From: DASQUK01 sp046723645
GTDB taxonomy: Bacteria; Actinomycetota; Acidimicrobiia; Acidimicrobiales; VFJN01
Direction of reading: 5' to 3'
Length of the DNA: 50,676 bases
Assembly (NCBI GenBank): GCA_046723645.1
Contig: JBKOUY010000089.1
Location: 1-50,676 of the forward strand
Part shown: positions 39,723 through 47,972 of the stretch, one piece after another
How positions within the stretch are numbered: position 1 is the stretch's first letter
How the letters are laid out: the number at the start of each line of letters is the position of its first letter
Program-made: the position numbers and the translations under genes
Notes under the pieces: generated by a model
Databases searched by the model: none
The model's input: the letters and a program-made list of their open reading frames with translations, nothing else
What the model was told of the DNA's origin: nothing

Positions 39723-40355
39723 ATGAAGTTGACCGTGTTCGGAGCAACAGGACGCACGGGCTTGCAGGTGATCGAGCAAGCCCTCGCCGCCGGCCACCAC
39801 GTGCGCGCCGTCGTTCGAGACGCCACGCGGCTCGCCCGTGACCGAGCCGGCCTCGACGTGATCGTCGCCGATGTCGTGGATCCAGCCACGATCGTCGAGG
39901 CGGTGACCGGCAGCGACGCCGTCGTCTCCACCATCGGCACCCGCAACGGGCGGGCACCGACCACGGTGTGCGCCGACACGTCCCGCACCATCGTCGAAGC
40001 GATGTGCAAAGCCGGCACGCGGCGCCTGGTCGTGGTCAGCGGCACCGGGCCGTTCGACGAGGGTGAAGGGCCGGGTATGCGCTACGTCATCAAGCCGCTC
40101 GGCAGGCGCTTCCTCAAGCATGTCTTCGCGGACTTCGTGGCGATGGAAGAGATCGTGCGTGCCAGCGGACTGGACTGGACGATCGTGCGACCTCCAAGCC
40201 TCACCGACAAACCCTTCACCGGTCACTACCGCACTCGGCGCGACCTGAACCTGCGCCGCAACTTCGCGGTGTCTCGGGCCGACGCCGCGCACCTGATCCT
40301 TGCGGTCAGCCGGGATAGCGAAACCTACGGCCACGCGATCTACATCGCCAGCTGA
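39723..40355 (+). CDS. NAD(P)H-binding protein, atypical SDR (NmrA/SDR_a5-like)
   Basis: 210-aa Rossmann protein: dinucleotide motif GATGRTG at residues 7-13, VRAVVRD at the end of strand 2, VSTIGTRNG, and VVSGTGPF. The later LDWTIVRPPSLTD is the typical 'tWtivRP' block of atypical SDRs that act as isomerases, reductases or redox sensors. The frame opens earlier at 39684, but AAGGAG at six bases fixes the ATG at 39723. It is first in a run with the SDR-hydrolase gene that overlaps its stop by one base. Confidence 0.87.
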   Translation: MKLTVFGATGRTGLQVIEQALAAGHHVRAVVRDATRLARDRAGLDVIVADVVDPATIVEAVTGSDAVVSTIGTRNGRAPTTVCADTSRTIVEAMCKAGTRRLVVVSGTGPFDEGEGPGMRYVIKPLGRRFLKHVFADFVAMEEIVRASGLDWTIVRPPSLTDKPFTGHYRTRRDLNLRRNFAVSRADAAHLILAVSRDSETYGHAIYIAS

Positions 40356-41530
40356 TGGCCATGGAGCGATCGACACGAGAACGATCCTTCGCACGGGGCG
40401 ACCGCCGCGCGCCGGACACACTCGTGAGCGGAGGGACAGGGTTCATCGGGCGCTGGCTGCTGCTCGAGCTGACCCGGCGCGAGCAGACGGTCGCCGTCCT
40501 CCTCCGGCCACCGGTGGCACGCTTCGCGGCGCTGCAGGCCTGGGTGAGCGAGCGGGGTGGGAACGGCGCGCAGCTCGTCGCCGCGCCAGCGGACCTCGAG
40601 GTCGCCGGACTCGGGCTCGACGAGGCGACCGACGAGGCCTTGGCCGGTATCCGGGACGTCTTCAGCCTCGCCGGGCGCTTCGAGTTCGGGCTGGACGAGC
40701 GCCAGGCTCGTCGGGCCAACGTGGACGCGCCTCTCCACCTGGCCCGGTGGGCGGCCGCCCGCCCAGGTCTGCGACGGTTCGTCCATGTCAGCGGTTACCG
40801 GGTCGGCGGCATACTCGCCGCCGACGAGGTCCCCGTGTCGGGCCCGGCGAGGAGACGCCTCTACGCCCAGCTCGGCGGCTACGAGGCCTCCAAGCGCGAG
40901 GGTGACGCCACCCTGCGGGCCGAAGCCACCGGCAGCGGGTTGCCCCTGACGCTCGTCAACCCCTCGACGGTGAACGGCCACGCCACCACCGGCGAGACGA
41001 GCCAGTACCTCGGGCTCGCCTCGATCATCGCCGACCTCTGGCGCGGGAAGCTCCCTCTCGTCCCGGGATCGAAGGAGACCTTCGTCCCCGTCGTCGCCGT
41101 CGACCACCTCGCCCGGATCATGGTCGCGCTGCCCGAGCGTGACGATCCGCCCGGTACCGGCTACTGGGTGCTCGCCGAGGACACGCCACCGTTCGTCGAG
41201 CTCCTTGCCGATACTGCCCGCCACCTCGGCGTCAACAGACCGCTCGGCACCATCCCGACCGGCATCGTCCGCCGGATCCCCCGCAGACTCACTGGCGCCG
41301 AACCCGAGACCCTGACGTTTCCTGTCCACGGACCGCTATCCCACCCGGACGTACCGAGAGCTGCTGGAGGACCTGGGCACTCCGGAGCCGCCGGCCACCG
41401 AGGTCGTCCACCACTGGGTCGACCACCTCATCGGCACCGGTTTCGGCGCCCGAACCGCCCCACCCGGTGCTCGTTTCGTCGATGCCGCCGGCAGCCGGAC
41501 TTTCCTGACCGGTCCGACCCAAGGCGCTGA
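40355..41530 (+). CDS. Extended SDR protein; C-terminus frameshifted from a hydrolase domain
   Basis: 391-codon frame. Residues 20-322 are an extended short-chain dehydrogenase: LVSGGTGFIGRW binds NAD(P), FSLAGRFEFGL, FVHVSGYRVGG, and the active-site Tyr-Lys is read as YEASKREGD. After about residue 322 (position 41320) the amino-acid style breaks into Pro/Arg-rich text, while the next frame carries on in family style (LSTDRYPTRTYRELLEDLG) and runs without a stop into the hydrolase domain. One extra base near 41320 would explain it, so the original gene probably made an SDR-alpha/beta hydrolase fusion of about 630 aa. Starts one base into the previous stop (TGATG). Confidence 0.75.
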   Translation: MAMERSTRERSFARGDRRAPDTLVSGGTGFIGRWLLLELTRREQTVAVLLRPPVARFAALQAWVSERGGNGAQLVAAPADLEVAGLGLDEATDEALAGIRDVFSLAGRFEFGLDERQARRANVDAPLHLARWAAARPGLRRFVHVSGYRVGGILAADEVPVSGPARRRLYAQLGGYEASKREGDATLRAEATGSGLPLTLVNPSTVNGHATTGETSQYLGLASIIADLWRGKLPLVPGSKETFVPVVAVDHLARIMVALPERDDPPGTGYWVLAEDTPPFVELLADTARHLGVNRPLGTIPTGIVRRIPRRLTGAEPETLTFPVHGPLSHPDVPRAAGGPGHSGAAGHRGRPPLGRPPHRHRFRRPNRPTRCSFRRCRRQPDFPDRSDPRR

Positions 41531-41534
41531 CATC

Positions 41535-42245
41535 GTGCTCGTCCACGGGCTGCTGCACGACGGCACCAGCTGGGCACCACTCGTCCCCCATCTGCCGTTC
41601 ACCCCTCTGACCGCCGACCTGCCCGCAATCGGACGGTCCTCGCCCACCTCCGCCGACCCCGGCACGTGGCTCGCCGATGCTCTCGCCGCCGCCAGGACCA
41701 CCTCCGCGCCCGTGCTCGTCGGCCACTCCTTCGGCGCGGCCACCATCCTCGAGCACGTCGCTGCCGGCGGCCAGGCACGTGCCGTGGTCCTGATCTCGCC
41801 GTTCTTCCTGCAGCGCCCCGCACCCTGGGCTCTGCGGGCGCCGTTCGCACCGGCCCTGCTCCGTCGAGCGACCGCGGCCAGGCTCGCCGGCACCGCTCTC
41901 GATGGTGCCACCGAACCCATCTACCAGGCCTCTGCCCGCAACCTTCGTCGACGAGGCGTCGCCCGGGCGGTGGCCGGTGCCCTGCGCCGCACCTCGACGC
42001 GAGCGGCCCGCGACCGTCTCCACCGGCTCCTCGACACCATCGACCTGCCGATCGTGGTCGTCGCCGGGGAACGAGATCCCGTCCTGACCGCGACCCGCCA
42101 CCCCGTCACCGTCGTGCCTGGAGCCGGGCACGACGTGCACATCACCCACCCCGACGCCGTGGCCCAGGCCATCACGAACCTCTTGTGGGACGTGACCACA
42201 TCGGCGCACCCGACCAGCTCACGGTCGCCGGCATCGACGCGCTGA
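41535..42245 (+). CDS. Alpha/beta hydrolase, second half of a frameshifted SDR-hydrolase fusion
   Basis: 236 codons from the GTG at 41535. The oxyanion strand VLVHGLLHDGTSW, nucleophile elbow VLVGHSFGAA (Ser), VVVAGERDPVL (Asp) and GAGHDVHITHPDA (His) complete a standard catalytic triad. The frame is open back to 41316 with no ribosome binding site or strong start, and the residues before it (VDHLIGTGFGAR, FVDAAGSRTFLTG) look like a domain linker and first strand. This supports an originally fused protein with the SDR domain. If the break is real, the hydrolase may be made poorly or not at all. Confidence 0.75.
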   Translation: MLVHGLLHDGTSWAPLVPHLPFTPLTADLPAIGRSSPTSADPGTWLADALAAARTTSAPVLVGHSFGAATILEHVAAGGQARAVVLISPFFLQRPAPWALRAPFAPALLRRATAARLAGTALDGATEPIYQASARNLRRRGVARAVAGALRRTSTRAARDRLHRLLDTIDLPIVVVAGERDPVLTATRHPVTVVPGAGHDVHITHPDAVAQAITNLLWDVTTSAHPTSSRSPASTR

Positions 42246-42307
42246 GCATGCCGCGAGGCGACCTACACCTGGCGCGTTGCCACCTGGAACACGCCCAGCG
42301 CGAGAGC

Positions 42308-42342
42308 GCGTGGGGTTAGGGTTCGAGTCGCCCCTCCGACAC
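42308..42342 (+). repeat. tRNA-Leu 3'-end repeat (attachment-site-like)
   Basis: Degenerate copy of the T-arm and acceptor of tRNA-Leu: GCGTGGGG, a short changed segment, GTTCGAGTC, then CCCCTCCGACAC. A further segment, 42357-42370, matches 23929-23942 next to the tRNA with one difference. It closes the locus that begins at 29.8 kb. Confidence 0.65.
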
Positions 42343-42511
42343 GACGGGATCGGCGTGAAGGCGCTGGTCAGGGGCGGTACGGCACGGCGGTCGGCAGGGC
42401 TCTGAGTGCGGTTGTCCGCGATTTGTCATCACTCGCGCGCTCTTTGACCGTCGAGCCACTCGCATCCGGGACGATGGCCTTGGCGCCGGCGACCACGCCG
42501 CCCGAGCCCTG

Positions 42512-42964
42512 GTGCTCCTCCAGCCACTCGGCTCTCTTGAAGGGAGCGCGTTCTGCTCGGCGACGGCGGCGACGCCGCGACCGTCGAGCGCGGGACGGGC
42601 TGCGGTTCGCCGCACAGCGGAGGAGAAAGCGTGGAAAGGCGTGTTGCTGGCCGCCGGCTGTGACGACGCCACGAAGTGCGCCCGGGTGCTGGTCGAGGCC
42701 GCCGACCGGTCGTGCAACGAACACCGTGATCGGCTCGGCGTGCTGACCGCTGTGAGGTGGCGGCTCGCCGGTGTGATCGACGTGCAGCCTGACGACCTCG
42801 TGCCGATCGTGGCGTTGGGCCTCGCCGAGCTAGCGGCGCTCGAGCCGGCCCCCGAGGTCGAAGCCCGCCGCGAGGTCACGTTGACGATGGGGCGCGGCGT
42901 GGCAACGACGGCCGCCGCTTCTCCCGGAGGTTCGGCGACTAGGCCAGGCGGCACGGTGCCGTAG
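42512..42964 (+). CDS. Hypothetical protein (weak)
   Basis: Open frame of 150 codons. The middle (WKGVLLAAGCDDATKCARVL, then DRSCNEHRDRLGVLTAVRWRLAGV) reads like a helical protein, whereas both ends are low-complexity. The minus-strand frame over the same bases is rich in Ser, Thr and Arg and looks like its shadow. The start codon is uncertain. No family recognised. Confidence 0.35.
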   Translation: MLLQPLGSLEGSAFCSATAATPRPSSAGRAAVRRTAEEKAWKGVLLAAGCDDATKCARVLVEAADRSCNEHRDRLGVLTAVRWRLAGVIDVQPDDLVPIVALGLAELAALEPAPEVEARREVTLTMGRGVATTAAASPGGSATRPGGTVP

Positions 42965-43033
42965 AACCGAAGTCTCTCGTGCGCTACGGCCGCCGCCATA
43001 TGCCCTGCCCGGCCGAGCCCTGCACGGATCATC

Positions 43034-43165
43034 TCAGCCGTCCGATCTCATCACCGGAGTAGCCGAACCCGACTGTCCACCGATCACACAGAGGCGATAG
43101 GCAGCATCGAGCCGCCTGCGCCTGTCCTCGGGGGACTCCTCTTGCTCGTGGTCGTCGGCGCTCAT
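43034..43165 (-). CDS. Small protein, 43 aa (fifth gene of overlapping small-gene operon)
   Basis: Starts MSADDHEQEESPEDRRRRLD; it is highly charged, with a single Cys. The ATG overlaps the lipoprotein stop (ATGA), the same coupling used by the genes before it, which is the main evidence that it is real. No family recognised. It is the end of the operon. Confidence 0.5.
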   Translation of the reverse strand: MSADDHEQEESPEDRRRRLDAAYRLCVIGGQSGSATPVMRSDG

Positions 43166-43593
43166 CGACCGCCGCCGTATGTCTGATCCTGACCGTCGAG
43201 GTGAGCCTGACGCTCCAACTCCTCGGCAGCCGCCCGGTTGCCGGCCTCGAACGCGTTGGGAGCCGCATCCGTGTTCGGCTGCCGGTGCTCATCGCCGTAA
43301 GTCCGAGCCAGGCCTTCGAGCTTCGCCTGCCGCTCGGCCTCACCGGTCAACCTGGCCGTCGCCGCCGCGTTCACCCGCTCCTGTCGGGCCAGCTCGGCAG
43401 CTCGGTTGAAGTGATGCTGGTCGCTGCCGGCGACGTCGGCCGGGGCCGGAACCACGGCATCCGCGGCCGACTCCTCGGCGGCCGACTCCAACGCCGTCGC
43501 GGCGTCGGGGACGTCGTCGTCACCGCAGGCTGCGGCCGTCACCACTGTTGCCAGCGCCAGCGTGACCGCCAACGCCTTCATCTTGGGGTGCAT
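43162..43593 (-). CDS. Small Glu/Ala-rich lipoprotein
   Basis: 143-aa secreted lipoprotein. Residues 1-23 are a signal peptide with lipobox TAAAC (Cys23), followed by the GDDD acid run. The mature part has two imperfect repeats: FNRAAELARQERVNAA...LARTYGDEH and FEAGNRAAAEELERQAHLDGQDQTYGGG; each looks like a charged helix followed by a (R/Q)TYG turn. The family is unknown. The ATG has GAGAGGAATGAGG upstream and lies 16 bases inside the end of the preceding gene. It is the only secreted product of the five-gene set. Confidence 0.8.
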   Translation of the reverse strand: MHPKMKALAVTLALATVVTAAACGDDDVPDAATALESAAEESAADAVVPAPADVAGSDQHHFNRAAELARQERVNAAATARLTGEAERQAKLEGLARTYGDEHRQPNTDAAPNAFEAGNRAAAEELERQAHLDGQDQTYGGGR

Positions 43594-43772
43594 TGCCTCA
43601 TTCCTCTCACCGTTGGGGGATCCTCGATTGGTCCTCGTCGGCCGTGGCGGCTTCGCTCGACCAGCAGCAGCTCGTGCGCCAGCATCGTGATGCTGACCTC
43701 CCCGTAGGAGACGTCCGACGTCAGCAGGTCCATGACCCCGTCACGGACCTCGGCGCTGGTCTCGACCGTCAC
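43578..43772 (-). CDS. Small protein, 64 aa (third gene of overlapping operon)
   Basis: Begins with GTG as MTVETSAEVRDGVMDLLTSD and includes SYGEVSITMLAHELLLVERS; the end is basic. No motif recognised. The GTG overlaps the preceding stop (GTGA), with GAGGAAG before it. Its own 3' end overlaps the lipoprotein start by 16 bases. The chain of overlaps supports it. Confidence 0.6.
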   Translation of the reverse strand: MTVETSAEVRDGVMDLLTSDVSYGEVSITMLAHELLLVERSRHGRRGPIEDPPTVRGMRQCTPR

Positions 43773-43900
43773 TGCACTGCTTCCTCGTCGCAGAGGCAGC
43801 GCTGCTGCATGTCGCGCCACTCCATCCGACCCCAACTGGCCAGGGCGCCGAGCAGCGCGGTCACCGACCCCAGGCCGAACACGAACTCACGCAGGCTCAC
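43769..43900 (-). CDS. Small membrane protein, 43 aa (second gene of overlapping operon)
   Basis: Begins with GTG as MSLREFVFGLGSVTALLGAL and has one hydrophobic segment (about residues 6-23), then WRDMQQRCLCDEEAVQ with a CxC pair. A single-pass membrane protein is likely. Both its start and stop codons make GTGA overlaps with neighbours, which is strong evidence that it is translated. Confidence 0.6.
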   Translation of the reverse strand: MSLREFVFGLGSVTALLGALASWGRMEWRDMQQRCLCDEEAVQ

Positions 43901-44208
43901 CGCGTCACGCACCCTTCGCACCACGGCTGATGCCGCGGATCGTTGCAGTGCTCACGGCGTCGTTTGGCCTCGAACTCGACGGCCTCGGGCCACAGCACGA
44001 CGATCTCGTTGACGGTCACTTGCAGCCGGGCGATCTGGCCCGGCATCCATTGCTGCTCGTACGTCATGCCTTGCCGCTGGGCGATGGCGAGCATTTCCTG
44101 GTAGCCGGCGATCGCTGCTTCGGCTTCGTGCACCTCACGGACGAGCCGTTCGAGCACGTCCGCCTCGAGCTCGGCTCGGCCTCCGTCGTCGCCAACCTGA
44201 ATGCCCAT
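43897..44208 (-). CDS. Hypothetical helical protein with Cys/His tail (first gene of small operon)
   Basis: 103-aa protein. Residues 12-50 form a likely coiled coil (ELEADVLERLVREVHEAEAA, then IAGYQEMLAIAQ), followed by a second helix (QIARLQVTVNEIVVLW). The last 18 residues have EHCNDPRHQPWCEGC, three Cys and one His that could bind zinc. The ATG has GGAGGACGGGCA upstream, the best ribosome binding site in the group, so translation of the coupled set probably starts here. No family recognised; such helix-Cys-tail proteins occur in actinobacterial mobile DNA, but that is impression only. Confidence 0.65.
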   Translation of the reverse strand: MGIQVGDDGGRAELEADVLERLVREVHEAEAAIAGYQEMLAIAQRQGMTYEQQWMPGQIARLQVTVNEIVVLWPEAVEFEAKRRREHCNDPRHQPWCEGCVTR

Positions 44209-44758
44209 TGCCCGTCCTCCGATTGTCCGGGCAGCCTTGCGTCTACCGGCGGTGCTCTTGGTGTCACGTGACTGGGTCGCGCCGTGACAAGCGGCACGTG
44301 GTAATGCCGGTCGCCGGCTTCCGAGGTGGCGCAGCGCAACAGCGGCCGGTACAGCCGGAGTGGCGGGCCGCTACGGGCCATGTGACCATCCACTCCGCCA
44401 AGGCGGGGCGTGGCACGGCATGGCACGGCAAGGCGTTGGAGCGACCCCCGGGCAACCGGGGCGCCGCTCAGACCGCGCCGTGGTGTGGCGGTTCTCGCGT
44501 CTGTAGCTCGATCTCGACACCGGACCGCTCCAGCAGCTCGCCCATCAGCGCCGCCAAGAGCGGCTCGCTACGTCGCTGTTAATGCACGTAGGCCTTACTG
44601 TGCGCGAGGTCTGCGCCATGGCGGGTGGCGCCCTGGTCACGGGACAGTGGGAACTGACAGGTTCCTGGCGGACCGTCCCGTGGACTGCCACCCGAACCAG
44701 CTACGTCTGCGGAAATCTGGTGGCGTGACCGGCTTACCGCCGAGATCGACGAGGAGCT
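44209..44758. other. No gene seen
   Basis: No frame on either strand has plausible composition or a motif. A short tandem repeat (TGGCACGGCA twice near 44410-44430) is present. The promoter of the divergent small-gene operon must lie in the first part, but no clear -10 is identified. Confidence 0.5.
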
Positions 44759-44974
44759 ATGAGCGCGGTCACCACTCACGACGAGTACCGGATCGAATCG
44801 ATACCCCCAGGCGAGGACGCCTGGGGGTGGCATCGCTTTGCCGGTGACTCCGGCCGCGTCCTCACCACCGTCCAAGCCCACCTCGACGAGATCAGAGCCG
44901 CCTGGGTTGGTTGGCAGTTCCGGCTCATGGCCCACACCGTTTCGGTCACCACGACACCATGGATGGAACAGTGA
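44759..44974 (+). CDS. Small hypothetical protein, 71 aa
   Basis: Starts MSAVTTHDEYRIESIPPGED and continues through DAWGWHRFAGDSGRVLTTVQ. GAGGAG stands two bases from the ATG, which is closer than ideal. The end overlaps the next gene by 16 bases. The evenly mixed composition supports a real protein; the function is unknown. Confidence 0.5.
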   Translation: MSAVTTHDEYRIESIPPGEDAWGWHRFAGDSGRVLTTVQAHLDEIRAAWVGWQFRLMAHTVSVTTTPWMEQ

Positions 44975-47754
44975 CCCCGGCGGGTGCGGCTGTGGTTGAG
45001 CAGGGCACGGCGGCCCGCGGCGCTGCGGACGGCTGGTACCCGCGCACGTTCCTGTTGACCGACGTCGTCGATTCGGTGTCGTTGTGGGAGCGCGACGCGG
45101 GGGCGATGTCGCAGGCGATGGCGTGGCACGAAACCGTCATCCAGGACGCGGTCGATGCTGCGGGCAGCGGCCAGATGCTGAGAACCAAGGGTGAGGGCGA
45201 CTCGACGTTCTCGGTCTTCGAACGGCCTGCCGGTGCGCTGGCCGCGGCCGCGGAGATCCAAGAGGCGGTCACCGGGGAGCCGTGGCCGTCGATGATGGCG
45301 GTGCGAGTGCGCGTCGGTGTGCACACCGGGGATGCGGAGCCGCGTGATGGCGACTGGTACGGGCCGGCAGTGAACCGTGCCGCCCGGCTGCGCGCTCTGG
45401 CCGACGGCGGGCAGACGCTTGTATCGGGGGTGACCGCAGGTCTGGTGGCCGATCGGATGCCCAAAACGGTTCGCCTGCTGTATCTCGGGCGGCGAGTCTT
45501 GCGCGGCATCGAGCGGCCCGAAGAGGTATGGGAACTGGTTCGCGCTGACGACCCGAGAATGGTCACTCCGATCTGGGCCAGGGTCGGCGATCTGCCGGTC
45601 GCGCGTACGCGCTTCGTTGGTCGTACCCAGGACCTCGACGGTCTCGCGGAACTGATCCAGACCGACCACCTGGTCACCCTCACCGGGCCCGGGGGTAGCG
45701 GAAAGACCAGATTGGCGCTCGAGGTGGCGAATTGGGCTCGACGACGAGGGGTGCGGGTTTGGCTGGCCGAGCTGGCGCCGTTGCGAGACCCGGGGTTGGT
45801 GGCCCCGGCGGTTGCCAAGGCGATCGGCCTCGAGACCGGACCGGATCCGCTGGAGGAACTGCTTGCTCAAGCAGACACGCTTGCCGGGGTGTTGGTGCTG
45901 GACAACTGCGAGCACCTGCTCGACGCCTGCGCAGCGCTCACCGAACGGTTGCTGGTGGCCGCTCCTGACATCGGGGTGCTGGCCACGAGCCGGGAGCCGC
46001 TGCGTCTGACCGGAGAGCGAGAGTGGCCGGTTCGATCCCTGGACGTACCGGACGAGTCGCTACGGGACCCGGTCCGACTGGCTCGAGTCGAGTCGGTCCA
46101 GTTGCTGGTCGACCGGGCCCGAGCAGTCCGGCCCGACTTGGATGTCGGCCAGGACGACGTCGCACCGGTCGTCCAAATCTGCCGCGCTCTCGACGGGGTA
46201 CCACTGGCGATCGAGCTGGCCGCCAGCCGACTTCGCTCGCTCGGTTTCGCTGAGCTGGCTGCCCGACTTGGTGACCGGCTGGCGACGCTGGCCCGCACCC
46301 CATCTGCCTGCCGGGACGACGCCCGGCACCGGTCCCTTCGCATGACCCTCGATTGGAGCTATGAGCTTCTGACCGACGAGCAACGCAAAGTTGCCCAGCG
46401 CCTGTCCGTGTTCGCTGGCGGGTTCCGCCTCGATGCCGCTGAGGGCGTGTGCGATAGCGACCTCGACGTGCTCGACAGTGTCAACGAGCTGGTTGTCAAG
46501 TCCATGCTCAGCTTCGACGGAACGACCGCCCGATACCGGCTCCTCGAACCGCTCCGCCAGTATCTTGCCGAGCGCTTGGCCGCATCCGGCACGGTCGAGG
46601 TCGCTCGACGGGCGCACGCGGAGTGGACGGCGAATCTTTGCCGACGGTTGGGCTTCGGTCTGCTGCAGGGTCTCAGGGCCCGCAGCACCCGGCTCCGCGA
46701 GGAGAGCGCCAACGTCGAGGTGGCCCTGCACTGGGCGCTCGAACACGGCGAACACGGGATCGCGTTGCGGATCGTCGGATCGCTCGGCCAGTACTGGTTC
46801 TTCAACGACAACGCCGCCGGCAATCGCTGGTGCACCACGGTGATCGAGGCAAGCGCGTCAGCCCCTCCCCGGCGGCGAGCGCCGGCCCTACTGAGTGCTG
46901 GCATGGTGGCCCAGAACGATCAGGCCTGGGACCGGTCGCTCGCCTGGCTCCACGAGGCACTGGCCATCTACCGGGCCGAACAGATGGCCCCGGGCCAAGC
47001 GGCCGCCCTGTTCTGGCTAGGACGTGCCCACGGCGACCCGGCCGAAGCCAAACGCTGCTTCGGCGAGAGCCTCGAGCTGTCCATGCAGCTCGGCGAAAGC
47101 GTCGGCGTCGGCATGTGTCGAGTCTTTATCAGCGTGGTGGCGGCCCGGGACGGAGACCTGGACGAGGCCATGCGGCTAGCGGAACAGGTCGTCGAGGAAT
47201 GCTGTGCGAGCGGGGTCCACTATCCGCTCGGCCAGGCACTGGTCCTCCTCGCCTCCATCGCTCACCATCGCGGCCAGGACGACGCCGCCCGCACGTTCCT
47301 CCACGACGCGGTGACGCACAGCCGAGAGGTCGACGACCGCCGGCAGTTGGCCGCGGTGTTGATCGATCTGGCCGCACAGGAAGCAAGCATGGGACGCGGC
47401 GCCGAGGCGCTCCAGGCCCTTGCAGAGTCGTCGCAGCTGGATGAGCAGATAGGACGACTGCCAAGCCGGTCCTACCACCTCGCCGTCGCGGCCTTGGCGC
47501 ATCTGGCGCGCGACGAACGGGTGCTGGCGATCTCAGCACTCGGCGGCTACGACGCGCATCCCAGAGAGTTCGCCATCCCGCCTTTCGGCAGGATCGGTGG
47601 GCACGTCAGCTGGCTCGACCCGGCAGCCATGGCGGCCATGCGCGCCCGGCTGGATCCCGACACGGTGGCCGCGGCTGCCGCCACGGCACGCCTCAGATCG
47701 CTCGACGGACTCATCGATGAGCTGATCATCCAGCCAGCCGAGGACGCCAAGTGA
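44959..47754 (+). CDS. Class III nucleotidyl cyclase fused to STAND NTPase and TPR region
   Basis: 931-aa signalling protein. Residues 25-165 are a class III cyclase: the metal-binding Asp of LLTDVVDSVSLWE, the substrate Lys in RTKGEGDSTF with the second Asp, and NRAARLRALADGGQTLVS with the catalytic Asn and Arg. All are intact, so it may make cAMP. Residues 215-520 form an AfsR-type NTPase (Walker A TGPGGSGKTRL near 241; GVLVLDNCEHLLDA; TSREPLR; GVPLAIELAASRLR), and the remainder is TPR-like helices. Mycobacterial relatives end in a LuxR helix-turn-helix, which is absent here. ATG at 44959 is chosen as the first Met before the cyclase domain; a GTG at 44911 is in frame. Confidence 0.88.
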   Translation: MDGTVTPAGAAVVEQGTAARGAADGWYPRTFLLTDVVDSVSLWERDAGAMSQAMAWHETVIQDAVDAAGSGQMLRTKGEGDSTFSVFERPAGALAAAAEIQEAVTGEPWPSMMAVRVRVGVHTGDAEPRDGDWYGPAVNRAARLRALADGGQTLVSGVTAGLVADRMPKTVRLLYLGRRVLRGIERPEEVWELVRADDPRMVTPIWARVGDLPVARTRFVGRTQDLDGLAELIQTDHLVTLTGPGGSGKTRLALEVANWARRRGVRVWLAELAPLRDPGLVAPAVAKAIGLETGPDPLEELLAQADTLAGVLVLDNCEHLLDACAALTERLLVAAPDIGVLATSREPLRLTGEREWPVRSLDVPDESLRDPVRLARVESVQLLVDRARAVRPDLDVGQDDVAPVVQICRALDGVPLAIELAASRLRSLGFAELAARLGDRLATLARTPSACRDDARHRSLRMTLDWSYELLTDEQRKVAQRLSVFAGGFRLDAAEGVCDSDLDVLDSVNELVVKSMLSFDGTTARYRLLEPLRQYLAERLAASGTVEVARRAHAEWTANLCRRLGFGLLQGLRARSTRLREESANVEVALHWALEHGEHGIALRIVGSLGQYWFFNDNAAGNRWCTTVIEASASAPPRRRAPALLSAGMVAQNDQAWDRSLAWLHEALAIYRAEQMAPGQAAALFWLGRAHGDPAEAKRCFGESLELSMQLGESVGVGMCRVFISVVAARDGDLDEAMRLAEQVVEECCASGVHYPLGQALVLLASIAHHRGQDDAARTFLHDAVTHSREVDDRRQLAAVLIDLAAQEASMGRGAEALQALAESSQLDEQIGRLPSRSYHLAVAALAHLARDERVLAISALGGYDAHPREFAIPPFGRIGGHVSWLDPAAMAAMRARLDPDTVAAAAATARLRSLDGLIDELIIQPAEDAK

Positions 47755-47972
47755 TCCCGCTCCACCGTCCTGCTGGCGTTACTGATGACTCACCGACTCC
47801 TCATCGCAGGAACCCATCCAAGCCCCGGGGTGGTCAACCGGTTGCGAGCCAGGTGCAAGAGCGGGTGCGATAGCCCGGCGCGCTAGGCGGACGTGGCGGT
47901 ACGGGGTGGACGATCGCGACCGAGGCCAACGAGCCCAGCGGACCCCACGACACATCCTGGACGTCCGGCCAC

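Noticed and set aside
42316..43032. Minus-strand frame after the small-gene operon
   Set aside because: Only its first 40 residues look protein-like; the rest is Ser/Thr/Arg-rich and mirrors a better plus-strand frame.
44209..44582. 124-codon plus-strand frame
   Set aside because: Cys/Arg/Pro-rich, without ribosome binding site or motif; lies in the promoter region of the small-gene operon.
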